The notes under the pieces: model-generated
Told to the model about the DNA's origin: nothing
Seen by the model: only the letters and a program-made list of their open reading frames with translations
The model's database searches: none
NCBI RefSeq assembly: GCF_000733755.1
Contig: NZ_JPOF01000006.1
Location: 248,001-312,000 of the forward strand
Source: Lachnoclostridium phytofermentans
GTDB taxonomy: Bacteria; Bacillota; Clostridia; Lachnospirales; Lachnospiraceae
DNA length: 64,000 bases
Direction: 5' to 3'
Position numbers and translations under genes: made by a program
Part shown: positions 26,777 to 36,282 of the stretch, one piece after another
Numbering within the stretch: position 1 is the stretch's first letter
How the letters are laid out: the number at the start of each line of letters is the position of its first letter

Positions 26777-27829
26777 CTAATCTATAAACACAACTGGTTT
26801 GATTAAATCTTGCGGTTTTGTATCCATCAGATGGAAAGCATCTTCAATTTTTTCTAACCCTGTAAAACGATGAGTTATTAATTTAGTAGTATCTATTCTA
26901 TTGTATTCTATCATCTGAAGCATTTTTTGGATACGTACAGCTCCTCCTGGACAGAATCCGCCCCGAATTGTTTTGTTCGCCATACCTAGCCCCCATGAAT
27001 AAGCAGGCATAGCCAAGACATCTTTTATATCAAAGAAATTGACATTAGAGATATATCCACCTGGCTTTGTCATCTCGACTGCTTGGCGGAAGCTATCTGC
27101 ATTACCACCTGCGATAATAACGGAATCTGCTCCAGTCTTTGTTAATTCCATCACTTGCTTAACAATATCCCCATCTTTATAACTGATAATATCAGTTGCT
27201 CCATATTCTTTGGCAACCTTAACACAGTTAGGGCGGGTTCCGATTGCGATAATCCTACCAGCACCACGAAGCTTTGTACCAGCAATTGCCATTAAACCAA
27301 CTGGACCAATACCGATTACAACAACGGTGTCGCCAAAGCTAACATTCGCATTTTCTACTCCGTGAAATCCTGTTGACATCATATCAACTGTCATAACTGC
27401 CGCTTCAGGCGCAATATTTTTAGGGAGTATCACAAGGTTTGCATCTGCTTGATTCACATGAAAATATTCTGCAAATGTACCATCTTTTTGTCCTAAAAAC
27501 TTAAAACTCTTCATAAGGCCTTCATCATGTGCATTATATTCGCCTTGAACTCCCAAAGCAAGCCAGTTCGGTGTAGTGCAAGGTACGACGACGGTATCGC
27601 CAACCTTGAAGTTTTTTACCAAACTTCCCACTTCAACTACCTTACCAACTGCCTCATGACCTAAGATTAAATTTGTTTTTTCTCCTGAACCTCCGTGAAG
27701 TACATGTGTATCCGACGAGCAAGGTGCTACTACAATCGGCTGTACAATTGCATCCAGTGCTCCACAAGAAGGTCTTTCTTTTTCCATCCAACCTGCATGA
27801 TTGATGGAAAGCATACCATAACCTTTCAT
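26777..27829 (-). CDS. adh: NADP-dependent secondary alcohol dehydrogenase, zinc type
   Basis: This 350-residue enzyme strongly resembles the isopropanol/acetone dehydrogenases of Thermoanaerobacter brockii and Clostridium beijerinckii. It has MKGYGMLSINHAGWMEKE, catalytic zinc ligands in VAPCSSDTH (Cys37) and LGHEAVG (His59), the aspartate ligand in MTVDMMSTGFHG, the nucleotide fold GIGPVGLMAI and the C-terminal KPQDLIKPV. It should interconvert ketones and secondary alcohols with NADP(H) in the cytoplasm. Position 199 is Thr where the named enzymes carry Ser for the NADP phosphate. It is a single-gene transcript. Confidence 0.92.
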   Translation of the reverse strand: MKGYGMLSINHAGWMEKERPSCGALDAIVQPIVVAPCSSDTHVLHGGSGEKTNLILGHEAVGKVVEVGSLVKNFKVGDTVVVPCTTPNWLALGVQGEYNAHDEGLMKSFKFLGQKDGTFAEYFHVNQADANLVILPKNIAPEAAVMTVDMMSTGFHGVENANVSFGDTVVVIGIGPVGLMAIAGTKLRGAGRIIAIGTRPNCVKVAKEYGATDIISYKDGDIVKQVMELTKTGADSVIIAGGNADSFRQAVEMTKPGGYISNVNFFDIKDVLAMPAYSWGLGMANKTIRGGFCPGGAVRIQKMLQMIEYNRIDTTKLITHRFTGLEKIEDAFHLMDTKPQDLIKPVVFID

Positions 27830-27976
27830 ATTAAGCCTCCTAATAATCTGTCATAAAAGGTATTATAGTACTTTGTTAAATATATAGCAATCTTTTAAGA
27901 GTTTTAGTCATTTATCTACTATTATTACATATAATGGTAGATCAGTTGTGATTTATGTTACCTATCTCCTTCTAAC

Positions 27977-28633
27977 TTATTTCGATATCAAATATGGACT
28001 TTTTTGCTTAATATCGATTCCATGGCTTTTTAGATCTTTATCAATTTTCCGATTCATCGTAACCGCCATAATTCGATAGATAAAACTTGGTACTTTAATT
28101 TGAGCTACTTGGTAAACCTTACTTGGCGCTTCTTCGTCCCTATCGATATAATCAAAAAAGATTTGAAGCTGACGAATCATCTTTTTTGAGTTTGGAAGTT
28201 TTGTAATAGGCTGTCCATTTAAGATTGCACCCAATCCCATTACAAATCCACCTTTATAAGAAACATTACATTTCTTACAGAACATTTCTAATAAGGACAA
28301 ACCGCTCTCATGAGTATGGGGATATGGCATTCCACCTTGAATGATTCCATATAAACTTTGACGATGCAAGATTTCTCTATGTAATGATAACTCCTCTAAT
28401 AGCGCAATTGTATCGGCAGGGTATGTATTAATATAACAAGGACCACATAGTACCAAGGTATCTGCTTTATCCACAGCCTCTCTTAATTTTATAAGATTAT
28501 TTAAATTTGGATATAGGTGAATTATTTCACAAAGATGTCCCTTTTTTAATAGATAATCTTGACACATCGATAGCAATACATAACTCGTTCCATTCTGACG
28601 AGGACTTACGTTGAGTAGCAATATATTTTTCAT
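27977..28633 (-). CDS. flavodoxin-fold NAD(P)H oxidoreductase
   Basis: This 218-residue protein has the flavin-binding start LLLNVSPRQNGTSYVLLSM and TLVLCGPCYINTYPADT, followed by YGIIQGGMPYPHTHESG. It overlaps the preceding flavoprotein gene by 4 bp (ATGA type), so the two are translationally coupled. It likely works with that protein in flavin or quinone reduction. The substrate is unknown. Confidence 0.75.
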   Translation of the reverse strand: MKNILLLNVSPRQNGTSYVLLSMCQDYLLKKGHLCEIIHLYPNLNNLIKLREAVDKADTLVLCGPCYINTYPADTIALLEELSLHREILHRQSLYGIIQGGMPYPHTHESGLSLLEMFCKKCNVSYKGGFVMGLGAILNGQPITKLPNSKKMIRQLQIFFDYIDRDEEAPSKVYQVAQIKVPSFIYRIMAVTMNRKIDKDLKSHGIDIKQKSPYLISK

Positions 28634-29169
28634 ACTTTCTTAACCTCCTCGATGATCTGATTCCTCATTTCTTCACTTAACGATTTGTCTGCAATATAGC
28701 ACTTTCCAATCCCTCTGGTAATCACAAGATTTTCATGAAAGAGTTTTTGAAATGCTTCTAATTCTTCCTTCCTACAATTTTCCATATTACCAATGGTGAA
28801 GAACTTAAACCTACTACCAAGCTTACCACCTTTCACTAACTCTTTATTTTCTACAAAATAATGACGGTCCATAATCAACGAAATTTTATCATAAACACGT
28901 TTCACCTTAAAAGAATAACTCCCAAATGTAATTGGTGTAACAAATATTAGCACATCTGAGCGTATAACTTTAGGATAAATCCAGTCTCCGTCATCTCTTA
29001 CTGTACATTTACCATAAGTTTTATAGGTACAACCACCACAACTAACACATGGTTTTATTTCCACATTGTCTAGCGATATATATTCTGCTGGAATCTCTTT
29101 TGAAAGAAAACCTTGATAAAGTTCTATTCCGATACAATTCTTTCCTTCATCTGCTATTATAGTAACCAT
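28630..29169 (-). CDS. FMN reductase-like protein with cysteine cluster
   Basis: The 179-residue protein carries CVSCGGCTYKTYGKCTVRDD, a four-cysteine cluster seen in iron-sulfur flavoprotein-like NADPH-FMN reductases. The flavin-side segment FVTPITFGSYSFKVKRVYDK follows. The very N-terminal phosphate loop is poor (IIADEGKNCIGIELYQ), which is unusual. The ATG at 29169 follows AAAGGGGATAT; the GTG at 29190 has no site. It is the third gene of the TetR-headed operon. Confidence 0.75.
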   Translation of the reverse strand: MVTIIADEGKNCIGIELYQGFLSKEIPAEYISLDNVEIKPCVSCGGCTYKTYGKCTVRDDGDWIYPKVIRSDVLIFVTPITFGSYSFKVKRVYDKISLIMDRHYFVENKELVKGGKLGSRFKFFTIGNMENCRKEELEAFQKLFHENLVITRGIGKCYIADKSLSEEMRNQIIEEVKKV

Positions 29170-29217
29170 ATATCCCCTTTCATCTACCACTAGTATTTAT
29201 GATACTTTCCCATCTCT

Positions 29218-29634
29218 TTATCTTTTCACTAGCTTCATTGAAGACTCTACGATTTCTTTTATATCCTTTTCATTTGGGTGACCAAATTTCATAAATAAGA
29301 AGCTACCTTGGCAATGTAGCTCATCCTCAACTAGAATTTCCTTTTCCTCTAAGATCTTTCTAACTGCATCCTGACCTTGTATTTTCTTTACACTAGAGGT
29401 AAGGAATACTACCCTTTTTATATCTTCTCTCTCAAGACTATTCACAAATTCTAAAAGACTAGGTAGGCTAGTCCCTCCATAGATACCGCCAATAATAAAA
29501 AGCAAGTCTACTTTTCCAAGAATGGGTTTACTTGCTACATTTTCTGCTTGAACATTCAATGCTTTCGCAAGTGCTAACGCTATCTTCTTTGAATGTCTAG
29601 TTTTTGTTGCATATACAATTTTTACGTTATTCAT
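29218..29634 (-). CDS. flavodoxin-like protein
   Basis: This 138-residue protein starts VKIVYATKTRHSKKIALALAK, a flavodoxin phosphate-loop region, and has LLFIIGGIYGGTSLPSLLEFV. It is a small flavodoxin-type electron carrier or domain, related to the menaquinone/protoporphyrin-oxidase-associated group. It overlaps the TetR gene by 8 bp and is the first structural gene of the operon. Confidence 0.78.
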   Translation of the reverse strand: MNNVKIVYATKTRHSKKIALALAKALNVQAENVASKPILGKVDLLFIIGGIYGGTSLPSLLEFVNSLEREDIKRVVFLTSSVKKIQGQDAVRKILEEKEILVEDELHCQGSFLFMKFGHPNEKDIKEIVESSMKLVKR

Positions 29635-30214
29635 TATTTAGAATCCCTCCTGTAATTATATCAAATTGAACTTTAAATAACTCTTCTGCCTGTTCTAATG
29701 TTAGTTCAGTGAGTCTAGAAATCATAAGGTTAAATCCAAGAAACGAGCTCCAGATAGAAAATGCTGCTTTTTCAAAATCCATTGGCTTTATTAAGCCTGC
29801 GTCCATTCCTTCTTTTAAATTTTGGCTGATGAGTGATATCCATTCTGGCTTATCAGATTTTCGTCTGCTGTATTTATGAAGAACGATTAGATTGTATTTT
29901 TCAGGCTCCTCATAAGCCAACATAAGAATTCTATGAAATACAGTCCGCATATTGCTAATAACATCTTTTTTTTCATCCAATAATTCTAAAATTTGTGAAC
30001 GAAGCCATCCTGTCTCCGCTTCTTCGATGGCATCTATTATTTCTTGCTTATCTTTGAAGTGATGATATACCACACCAGTAGAATATTTCATCTTTTGAAT
30101 AATCTTTCTAATTGATACTGCCTCGAATCCCTCTTGGATTCCTATCTCTAGAGCTGTATCAAGAATCGTCTGTCGTATCATCTCACTGCGCATCTTTTGC
30201 TCTTCTCTTGCCAT
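29627..30214 (-). CDS. TetR family transcriptional regulator
   Basis: The 195-residue protein has the TetR helix-turn-helix (ILDTALEIGIQEGFEAVS, then IIQKMKYSTGVVYHHFKDKQ). The C-terminal domain is helical and of unknown ligand. The ATG at 30214 lies 7 bases after GGAGGG. It heads an operon with three flavodoxin-fold genes. Two near-identical operator sites directly after its promoter indicate autoregulation. Confidence 0.9.
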   Translation of the reverse strand: MAREEQKMRSEMIRQTILDTALEIGIQEGFEAVSIRKIIQKMKYSTGVVYHHFKDKQEIIDAIEEAETGWLRSQILELLDEKKDVISNMRTVFHRILMLAYEEPEKYNLIVLHKYSRRKSDKPEWISLISQNLKEGMDAGLIKPMDFEKAAFSIWSSFLGFNLMISRLTELTLEQAEELFKVQFDIITGGILNNE

Positions 30215-30236
30215 ATCGTATCCCTCCATAAATACG

Positions 30237-30299
30237 TAACGCCGTTTCTATTCATAACACCGTTATGTGTATGATAAAAAATAAAAGGATAAATGTCAA
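30237..30299 (-). promoter_or_regulatory. promoter and paired operators of the flavoprotein operon
   Basis: On the minus strand, TTGACA (30294-30299) and TATCAT (30271-30276) are spaced by 17 bp. Downstream lie TAACACCGTTA (30255-30265, within CATAAC-ACC-GTTATG) and TAACGCCGTTT (30237-30247), 18 bp apart. The spacing puts both on nearly the same DNA face, fitting a TetR dimer pair. Confidence 0.7.
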
Positions 30300-30414
30300 G
30301 AGATATAAAAAGTTATTTTCTTTAAAAAGCGATATCATTCTCCGATTCATCTAAACTTGTCATTTCCTATGATTTGGTGAATTTATTGCATGTAGCAAAC
30401 GAATGATATAATAA

Positions 30415-30597
30415 ATGAGGTATCGTAACTTTTATGAAAGTAAATCTAAAAGAAATGACTTTCAAAAAAAGATTCAATATGTCTGGGACTATTATCGAAC
30501 TTCTACCATAGTGTGCATCGTTTTCGAGCAGACAATGAAATTAAACAAATGCAGAAATAGTATAGCTTTCTTTGGGCGAGATCAATTTGCTCAATAA
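30415..30597 (+). pseudogene. possible N-terminal remnant of a membrane protein gene
   Basis: The frame contains YESKSKRNDFQKKIQYVWDY, a pattern I associate with the start of unnamed Lachnospiraceae membrane proteins. The expected hydrophobic segment decays after IVCIVF. No ribosome site precedes the ATG. The nearby hairpin at 30618-30647 (12-bp arms ATAGTTCCATAT / ATATGGAACTAT) may be its old terminator. This is weakly supported. Confidence 0.3.
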
Positions 30598-30660
30598 CTG
30601 CTGAAGGAACTGTCTTGATAGTTCCATATTCTGCGATATGGAACTATGTCTCAAATATGT

Positions 30661-33315
30661 TTATATGTGATCCTCTTCTTTCATTAGCTCTTCCATCTTC
30701 TGTTTGATATCCTGTGAAAGCGAATCCAAAAGATAATTACGGTCTCTTCCCTGTGTTTCCAAAAACTCCTGTTTCATTTTCTCATTCGCTCTATTAATTT
30801 CATCCTTTAAATCTCTCGCTGACAACAAAGAACATCCTGCTCCTCTTATAATTATCTGCTGCAAACCATCTGAGGTTGCAACTGTAATATTATATTTTCT
30901 CTGATTGTCATGAGCAAACTTTTCGATATACTGATCTGCTGTTTGTGCCTCTCTAGTGTATACTAGGTGAATATTATGATAATCAATCACTTCCTCTTGA
31001 TGTCCTTCTACTCGATAAGCATCAAATACAACAATGATCTGACATCTTCGAATCCCCTGATAATTACTTAAGGTCTCAAGTAATTTCATTCTTGCTCCAT
31101 CCATATTTTCTTCGGCATGTTCTTTTAGTTCGGGCCATGCATAAATAATATTATATCCATCCACAAGAAGATACTCTTCCTTATTTTCCTTTGGCTTAGT
31201 CACATAGGTAGTAGGTTCATAGTAACTTTCCCGTGCCGTTTTGTTTCTTTTCCAGGCTGATTTCTTTCCTTGATTAGAATAGAAGGTACTATTGATAATT
31301 TGATCAATCTCATCTACACTAATAAGGCGTTCTTCTGTGTATGAGACCTTAGAGTCAGGTACTTTTACCGAACTATCTTCGTTTTTCTTTCGATATCCTT
31401 CTACATGCATATAATTCTTAACTTCATCCCAATCCACTAAAAAACCTGCTCCATGCGCGCAAAATACAGAGCCAGTTGGGTTTTCAATATCTCTTTCCGA
31501 ATCATATCCGATACTTTCTATAACCTCCTCTGTATTATGGCAGGGAAAATATCCTTTCAAGCTGCAAAACAGTTTTCCATGGCCTTTCGTATATGCAATT
31601 ACCTCTTTTTGATAATTTCTCATCGTAATGACAGGAGCGCTCCCAGAAAGAATCGCGATATCACCATTGGTCTGTGAAATTTCACAGGTACCATACATTT
31701 TTTCAATATCTGTCATAGCTCTTCCTACCATTTTTTCAGGTAATTCCAACTGAAAGGTATAATAAGGTTCTAATAGTATTGATTTTGCTTCCTTTAACCC
31801 TTGTCGTACTGCGCGGTAGGTAGCTTCTCTAAAATCTCCACCTTCGGTATGTTTATTGTGTGCCCTTCCTGAAATCAACGTGATTTTCATATCAGTTATT
31901 GCAGAGCCTGTAAGAACTCCTCTATGAGCTTTTTCTTCTAGATGAGTTACTATGAGTCTTTGCCAACTTTTTCCCAAGTCGTCCTCACTGCAATCTATCC
32001 CAAACTCTAAACCGCTTCCTGGTTCTCCCGGCTCTAGTAACAGGTGAACCTCCGCATAATGTCTCAATGGCTCAAAATGTCCTACCCCTTCTACTACATT
32101 ATCAATTGTTTCTTTATATACGATTCTTCCAGCATCAAAGGATACTTCTACACCAAAACGTTCCTGAATCATACTCTGAAGGATTTCTATCTGTACCTCT
32201 CCCATAATCTGCGCCTGGATTTCTTGTAACTGTTCATCCCAGACAATATGAAGCTCTGGTTCTTCCTCTTCAATTTGGCGAAGTTTTGGTAACATCATTC
32301 TTGGGTCACATCCCTGAGGTAGTATAATCTGATAGAACAATACGGGTTCTAATAAAGGAGTATCAGAAATTCTTTCAATGCCTAATCCTTCTCCAGGCTT
32401 AGTTTGACTTAATCCTGTCACTGTACATACACTACCTGCTTCTAACTCACTTACAGCTTCATATTTTTGTCCAGAATAGACTCGAATCTGATTCACCTTT
32501 TCTTCCCAAAGTCCATTAGTTAAGGTATCTTTTACCTTCAGTTTTCCACCTGTAAGCTTCATGTGTGTCAATCGGTTTCCCTGATCATCTCTTGTTATCT
32601 TGAAAACTTTTGCCCCGAACTCCTCTTGATAACATGGTGGTATTGTATATGTGAGAAACCCGTTAAGAAATTCTTCAATACCATCTAATTTTAACGCTGA
32701 TCCAAAGAAACAAGGAAATACTTTACGTTCTTTCACCGCTTGTTTTATCTGCTTTTCTTCTAGGAACCCATTTTCTAAATAGTACTCCATCATAGTCTCG
32801 TCACACATAGCGATTTGATCATAAAACTCCTCTGTTTTATCTTGTCCAAATTCAATGCATCCATCTTCTAATTGCTTTTTTAGCTCCATGATAAGCTTAT
32901 CTTTATCCGTCCCATTTTGATCCATCTTATTCACAAAGAGAAAGACTGGTATTTGATATTTATCTAGTAACCTCCATAATGTTTTGGTATGCCCTTGAAC
33001 TCCATCCGCTCCACTTATTACTAAAATAGCATAGTCAAGCACCTGAAGTGTCCTCTCCATTTCTGCAGAAAAATCCACATGCCCAGGTGTATCTAACAGA
33101 GTAATCTGAGTCTCTCCTATTTCCAATAAAGCTTGTTTTGAAAATATAGTGATTCCTCTTGCTTTTTCTAACTCATAGGTATCTAAGTATGCGTCTTTGT
33201 TGTCTACTCTACCCAGTTTTCCAATTTTGCCGCTCGTATAAAGTATACTCTCCGATAGCGTCGTCTTACCCGCATCCACATGTGCTAATATTCCAATAAC
33301 CAATTTATTCATCAT
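30661..33315 (-). CDS. TetM/EF-G-like translational GTPase fused to a YacP/Rae1-type NYN nuclease domain
   Basis: This protein of 884 residues begins like ribosome-protection proteins. Its G-motifs are GILAHVDAGKTT, EKARGITI, LLDTPGHVDF and FVNKMDQNG, followed by the EF-G-like domains II-V through about residue 640. After a linker, residues 713-850 form a NYN/PIN domain close to YacP/Rae1: LLVDGYNIIYAWPEL, IIVVFDAYRV, EAQTADQYIEK and ITVATSDG. The acidic residues expected in the nuclease centre are present. Rae1 cleaves mRNA in the ribosomal A site; the GTPase part should bind the same region. Joint action on stalled or drug-bound ribosomes is inferred. The start may be 33312. Confidence 0.88.
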   Translation of the reverse strand: MMNKLVIGILAHVDAGKTTLSESILYTSGKIGKLGRVDNKDAYLDTYELEKARGITIFSKQALLEIGETQITLLDTPGHVDFSAEMERTLQVLDYAILVISGADGVQGHTKTLWRLLDKYQIPVFLFVNKMDQNGTDKDKLIMELKKQLEDGCIEFGQDKTEEFYDQIAMCDETMMEYYLENGFLEEKQIKQAVKERKVFPCFFGSALKLDGIEEFLNGFLTYTIPPCYQEEFGAKVFKITRDDQGNRLTHMKLTGGKLKVKDTLTNGLWEEKVNQIRVYSGQKYEAVSELEAGSVCTVTGLSQTKPGEGLGIERISDTPLLEPVLFYQIILPQGCDPRMMLPKLRQIEEEEPELHIVWDEQLQEIQAQIMGEVQIEILQSMIQERFGVEVSFDAGRIVYKETIDNVVEGVGHFEPLRHYAEVHLLLEPGEPGSGLEFGIDCSEDDLGKSWQRLIVTHLEEKAHRGVLTGSAITDMKITLISGRAHNKHTEGGDFREATYRAVRQGLKEAKSILLEPYYTFQLELPEKMVGRAMTDIEKMYGTCEISQTNGDIAILSGSAPVITMRNYQKEVIAYTKGHGKLFCSLKGYFPCHNTEEVIESIGYDSERDIENPTGSVFCAHGAGFLVDWDEVKNYMHVEGYRKKNEDSSVKVPDSKVSYTEERLISVDEIDQIINSTFYSNQGKKSAWKRNKTARESYYEPTTYVTKPKENKEEYLLVDGYNIIYAWPELKEHAEENMDGARMKLLETLSNYQGIRRCQIIVVFDAYRVEGHQEEVIDYHNIHLVYTREAQTADQYIEKFAHDNQRKYNITVATSDGLQQIIIRGAGCSLLSARDLKDEINRANEKMKQEFLETQGRDRNYLLDSLSQDIKQKMEELMKEEDHI

Positions 33316-33480
33316 CTATTTCAAATCCTTCATTTTTGATCTATTCTTAAAAACTACAGTCACTTAGCTTGTCTGTCGCTTCTACCATTTATATGATACC
33401 AGTAAGTTTGCTATTTGACAATTTCATCGTATTATTTTTCACAAAATAAAATAAAACAGATGGGAGTCAGAAAGACATCC

Positions 33481-33524
33481 AAAAAGGATTGGGTACCTGG
33501 CACACACAGTTCCCAATCCTTTTT
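33481..33524. terminator. terminator downstream of the LacI gene
   Basis: Arms AAAAAGGATTGGG (33481-33493) and CCCAATCCTTTTT (33512-33524) are perfect complements. The loop contains an asymmetric stretch of 18 bases. The rest of the 300 bp between the LacI and TetM-like genes holds no gene. Confidence 0.75.
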
Positions 33525-33620
33525 CATTTCTGATTCAAATTTCGTCTATTCGAGTGATTAAAACAACCTCAATAGATTATTTAAAACTAACTTATATTTT
33601 TAACTAACTAATATTTTTTA

Positions 33621-34634
33621 CTAACTTATATTTTTAACACTATCATTGATAAGTAATTGAGGATAAAGACAAATAACTTCTGGTTCTTTGGTTTCATTAT
33701 TAATATTTTTAAATAGTAATCTACAAGAATTTCTTGCAAGTTTTCCTAAATCCTGATCTATCGTTGTGATCTTTGGAGTTACGACAAAATTATGTAGTGT
33801 ATTATCATAACTTACGATCGAATAATCCTCCGGAACTTTTTTTCCACATTCACTCAAATATTTCAAGAAACCAAGTGTCATCATGTCATTGCAGCTATAT
33901 ACAGCTGTTAAATCAGTGTTCACAATCTCTTTTCCTGCATTATATCCACCAATTACTTTATATTGACCATCATAAATATACTTTTCATCTACTGGCAAAT
34001 TGAATTGTTTCATAGCCTCAATATATCCTGTAACACGAGAGTTCGTTGAATCTTTTGACACCGCATATCCGATACAACCAATCTTGGTATGTCCACTTTT
34101 TACTAACATGGAGATTGCCTGCATGGAGCCATTGATATTGTCAATATAGACTTTATTGCATTCAATATCATCTAAATAACGGTCAACCATGACATAGGGG
34201 ATAGGTATTGTTTTTAAATAATCTTTAATCTTCTCATAATCATCCTTAGTACCGATACTTGGTGTATAAAGAATTCCATCTACACCTCTGGAAACAAGTA
34301 GATGCAATAGTTCAATATCTTCCTCTGGGTTCTCATCAGAATTCACAATCATGATTGCATACCCTTTTTTCCGGCAATATTCCTCTATTCTTTTGGATAA
34401 TGATGAAAAGAAGATGTTTTCTATATCAGGAATGATTAATCCCACTACATTGGATTTCTTAGTAACCAAACTTCTTGCCTGTTGATTAACCGTATAATTA
34501 TATTTATGCGCTACTTCTATTATTCTTTTTTTCGTATCTCCAGCAATTCTACACTCCTTTTGATTTAACACTAAAGAAACTGCCGCAACACTAACTCCCG
34601 CTTCTCGTGCTATATCTTTAATTGTAACTTTCAT
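33621..34634 (-). CDS. LacI family transcriptional regulator
   Basis: The 337-residue protein has the LacI helix-turn-helix (VTIKDIAREAGVSVAAVSLVLN) with hinge AHKYNYTVNQQARSLVTKKS and a periplasmic-binding-like effector domain (VVGLIIPDIENIFFSSL, GVDGILYTP, YDNT). It follows the nucleoside hydrolase, ribokinase and transporter genes in the same direction, so the effector is likely ribose or a nucleoside. The two palindromes at 40207 and 40273 fit its expected operator. The ATG follows TGGAGGTTGCAGAA. Confidence 0.92.
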   Translation of the reverse strand: MKVTIKDIAREAGVSVAAVSLVLNQKECRIAGDTKKRIIEVAHKYNYTVNQQARSLVTKKSNVVGLIIPDIENIFFSSLSKRIEEYCRKKGYAIMIVNSDENPEEDIELLHLLVSRGVDGILYTPSIGTKDDYEKIKDYLKTIPIPYVMVDRYLDDIECNKVYIDNINGSMQAISMLVKSGHTKIGCIGYAVSKDSTNSRVTGYIEAMKQFNLPVDEKYIYDGQYKVIGGYNAGKEIVNTDLTAVYSCNDMMTLGFLKYLSECGKKVPEDYSIVSYDNTLHNFVVTPKITTIDQDLGKLARNSCRLLFKNINNETKEPEVICLYPQLLINDSVKNIS

Positions 34635-34702
34635 TTCTGCAACCTCCAGACAAAGAATCCTTTACAATATATACTAACACACGAGCATCAGAAAAGTCTA
34701 TT

Positions 34703-36118
34703 CTATAAGAATAAAATCATAGATAAGATAAACATACTGATAACACCGGAAATCATTGGGATTGAAGTTCGCTTTACTAAATCTAATGGACTAATCTTAA
34801 CTGTCCCAGCAACAATTATAACTACTGCTGCTACAGGAGAGACTGCCCTTATGATGTTTCCAGCCAATGCCATTGGAATTGTCACAGCCAATGCATTGAT
34901 ACCAGCGGCTGTAGCTAATGGCATCATGAGAGGTACTAACGCATAGAAAAGCGCAGTTCCACTTCCACTTAATAAAACAATCAAGATTGTTAGTCCAACA
35001 AGTATTAATGGTAGAATAAATCCTAGACCCGAGCCTTGAATCTCAAGCATTGTGGTTTGTAATGTTGATATCAGGCCGATAGATTTAAGACCCGAAACAT
35101 AAACTGTAGCAGCCACTAACAATGCAACGATTGACATGGAATTCCCCATGCCCTTAAAGAATGATTCTGTTTTTTGAAGGGCTTCTGAGGTACTTTTATT
35201 ACGTATCGCTTCACAGAGGATAGCAATTACAAAAGAAACCACTACAGCAAGCTCTACACTTACATTCACGGTAACTCCAGCAAACATATCGAATAAATAG
35301 ATAGCGATTAATAATAGAATAGGGAATACTGGTAATATGGTATATACGGTACGAAATAGTATGCCACCCTTGACTTCTTCTACTGAATCAATTTTCACTT
35401 CATTTTCTTTCTGGTTTGCAGTCCTTTTATCCAAAAGCTTTTGCCAGAAGAAATGTACTACTGCCATAATTATTAAAGTAGGTATTGATACAATTGCATG
35501 ATATTTCAAAACATAATCCGATACTGTTAATCCTGCGAATTCAGGATATTTCGCAAGTTCAGTGGCAATCGCTACATTGTCTCCTCCTAAAGGAGTTGGC
35601 ATTACCGTAGCTGTTGTTGCAATTACTGCTGCGGTAGTAAGCGGTGTCATTCCTGCTTGCCGAAGTACTGGATATAGTGTTGCTAGTAATATAATTGCTA
35701 AATTAGATGCACTTGGTATCACTAAGGAGAGCAAATTACCGATTAAAAAAACTACAGGAACTAAAATATACACCGATTTTATCTTATTGATAGGCTTTGT
35801 TAGGGTATGAACCGTAACTTCATTTGCACCAATGGATGACATATATGCGGTATAGCCACCTAAAATCATAATAATAAAACCAGCCGAATTAAGTGAAGAT
35901 TTAAATTCATTAATTATTACCAGTAATGGATCTAAGAGTGTCAATCCTGATGATTTAAAGCTATCACCACCAATTGTATTTCCCATAAACATTGCAATGT
36001 ACATTAGTACAACGCCCATTGCAAACATGGTTATCTTAATATCCATCTTTTTAATTAGCATAACAATTACAATAATAACTGACATTAATGCAATACTATA
36101 CATGATAAAGTTATTCAT
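34703..36118 (-). CDS. DcuC-family anion/solute carrier, nucleoside-locus copy
   Basis: This 471-residue integral membrane protein has about 11-12 helices and the two hairpin loop motifs of the DcuC family: NLLSLVIPSASNLAIILLATLYP and TATVMPTPLGGDN. A second half repeat contains LLSGSGTALFYALVPLM and ISPVAAVVIIVAG. DcuC proteins classically carry C4-dicarboxylates. Its place after ribokinase and nucleoside hydrolase suggests a nucleoside or ribose-type substrate instead (inference). A paralog lies at 38808. Confidence 0.8.
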   Translation of the reverse strand: MNNFIMYSIALMSVIIVIVMLIKKMDIKITMFAMGVVLMYIAMFMGNTIGGDSFKSSGLTLLDPLLVIINEFKSSLNSAGFIIMILGGYTAYMSSIGANEVTVHTLTKPINKIKSVYILVPVVFLIGNLLSLVIPSASNLAIILLATLYPVLRQAGMTPLTTAAVIATTATVMPTPLGGDNVAIATELAKYPEFAGLTVSDYVLKYHAIVSIPTLIIMAVVHFFWQKLLDKRTANQKENEVKIDSVEEVKGGILFRTVYTILPVFPILLLIAIYLFDMFAGVTVNVSVELAVVVSFVIAILCEAIRNKSTSEALQKTESFFKGMGNSMSIVALLVAATVYVSGLKSIGLISTLQTTMLEIQGSGLGFILPLILVGLTILIVLLSGSGTALFYALVPLMMPLATAAGINALAVTIPMALAGNIIRAVSPVAAVVIIVAGTVKISPLDLVKRTSIPMISGVISMFILSMILFL

Positions 36119-36282
36119 ATGAAGTTAACTCCCATCTGCGTGCTTTGCACACATACCAGTCAAGATAGGAAAATAAAGGTGTTTCTTTTAAAACTATCTT
36201 ACATTATTTTCAACCTCTTGACAGTATGAAGCATGATATAGTTTTAGCTTTTGAGTAAAAGCGGGTGCCCTCCCTGATAAGG

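Noticed and set aside
30661-33315. Plain tetracycline-resistance gene tetM
   Set aside because: The C-terminal nuclease fusion and divergent sequence make it a distinct family; resistance is not implied.
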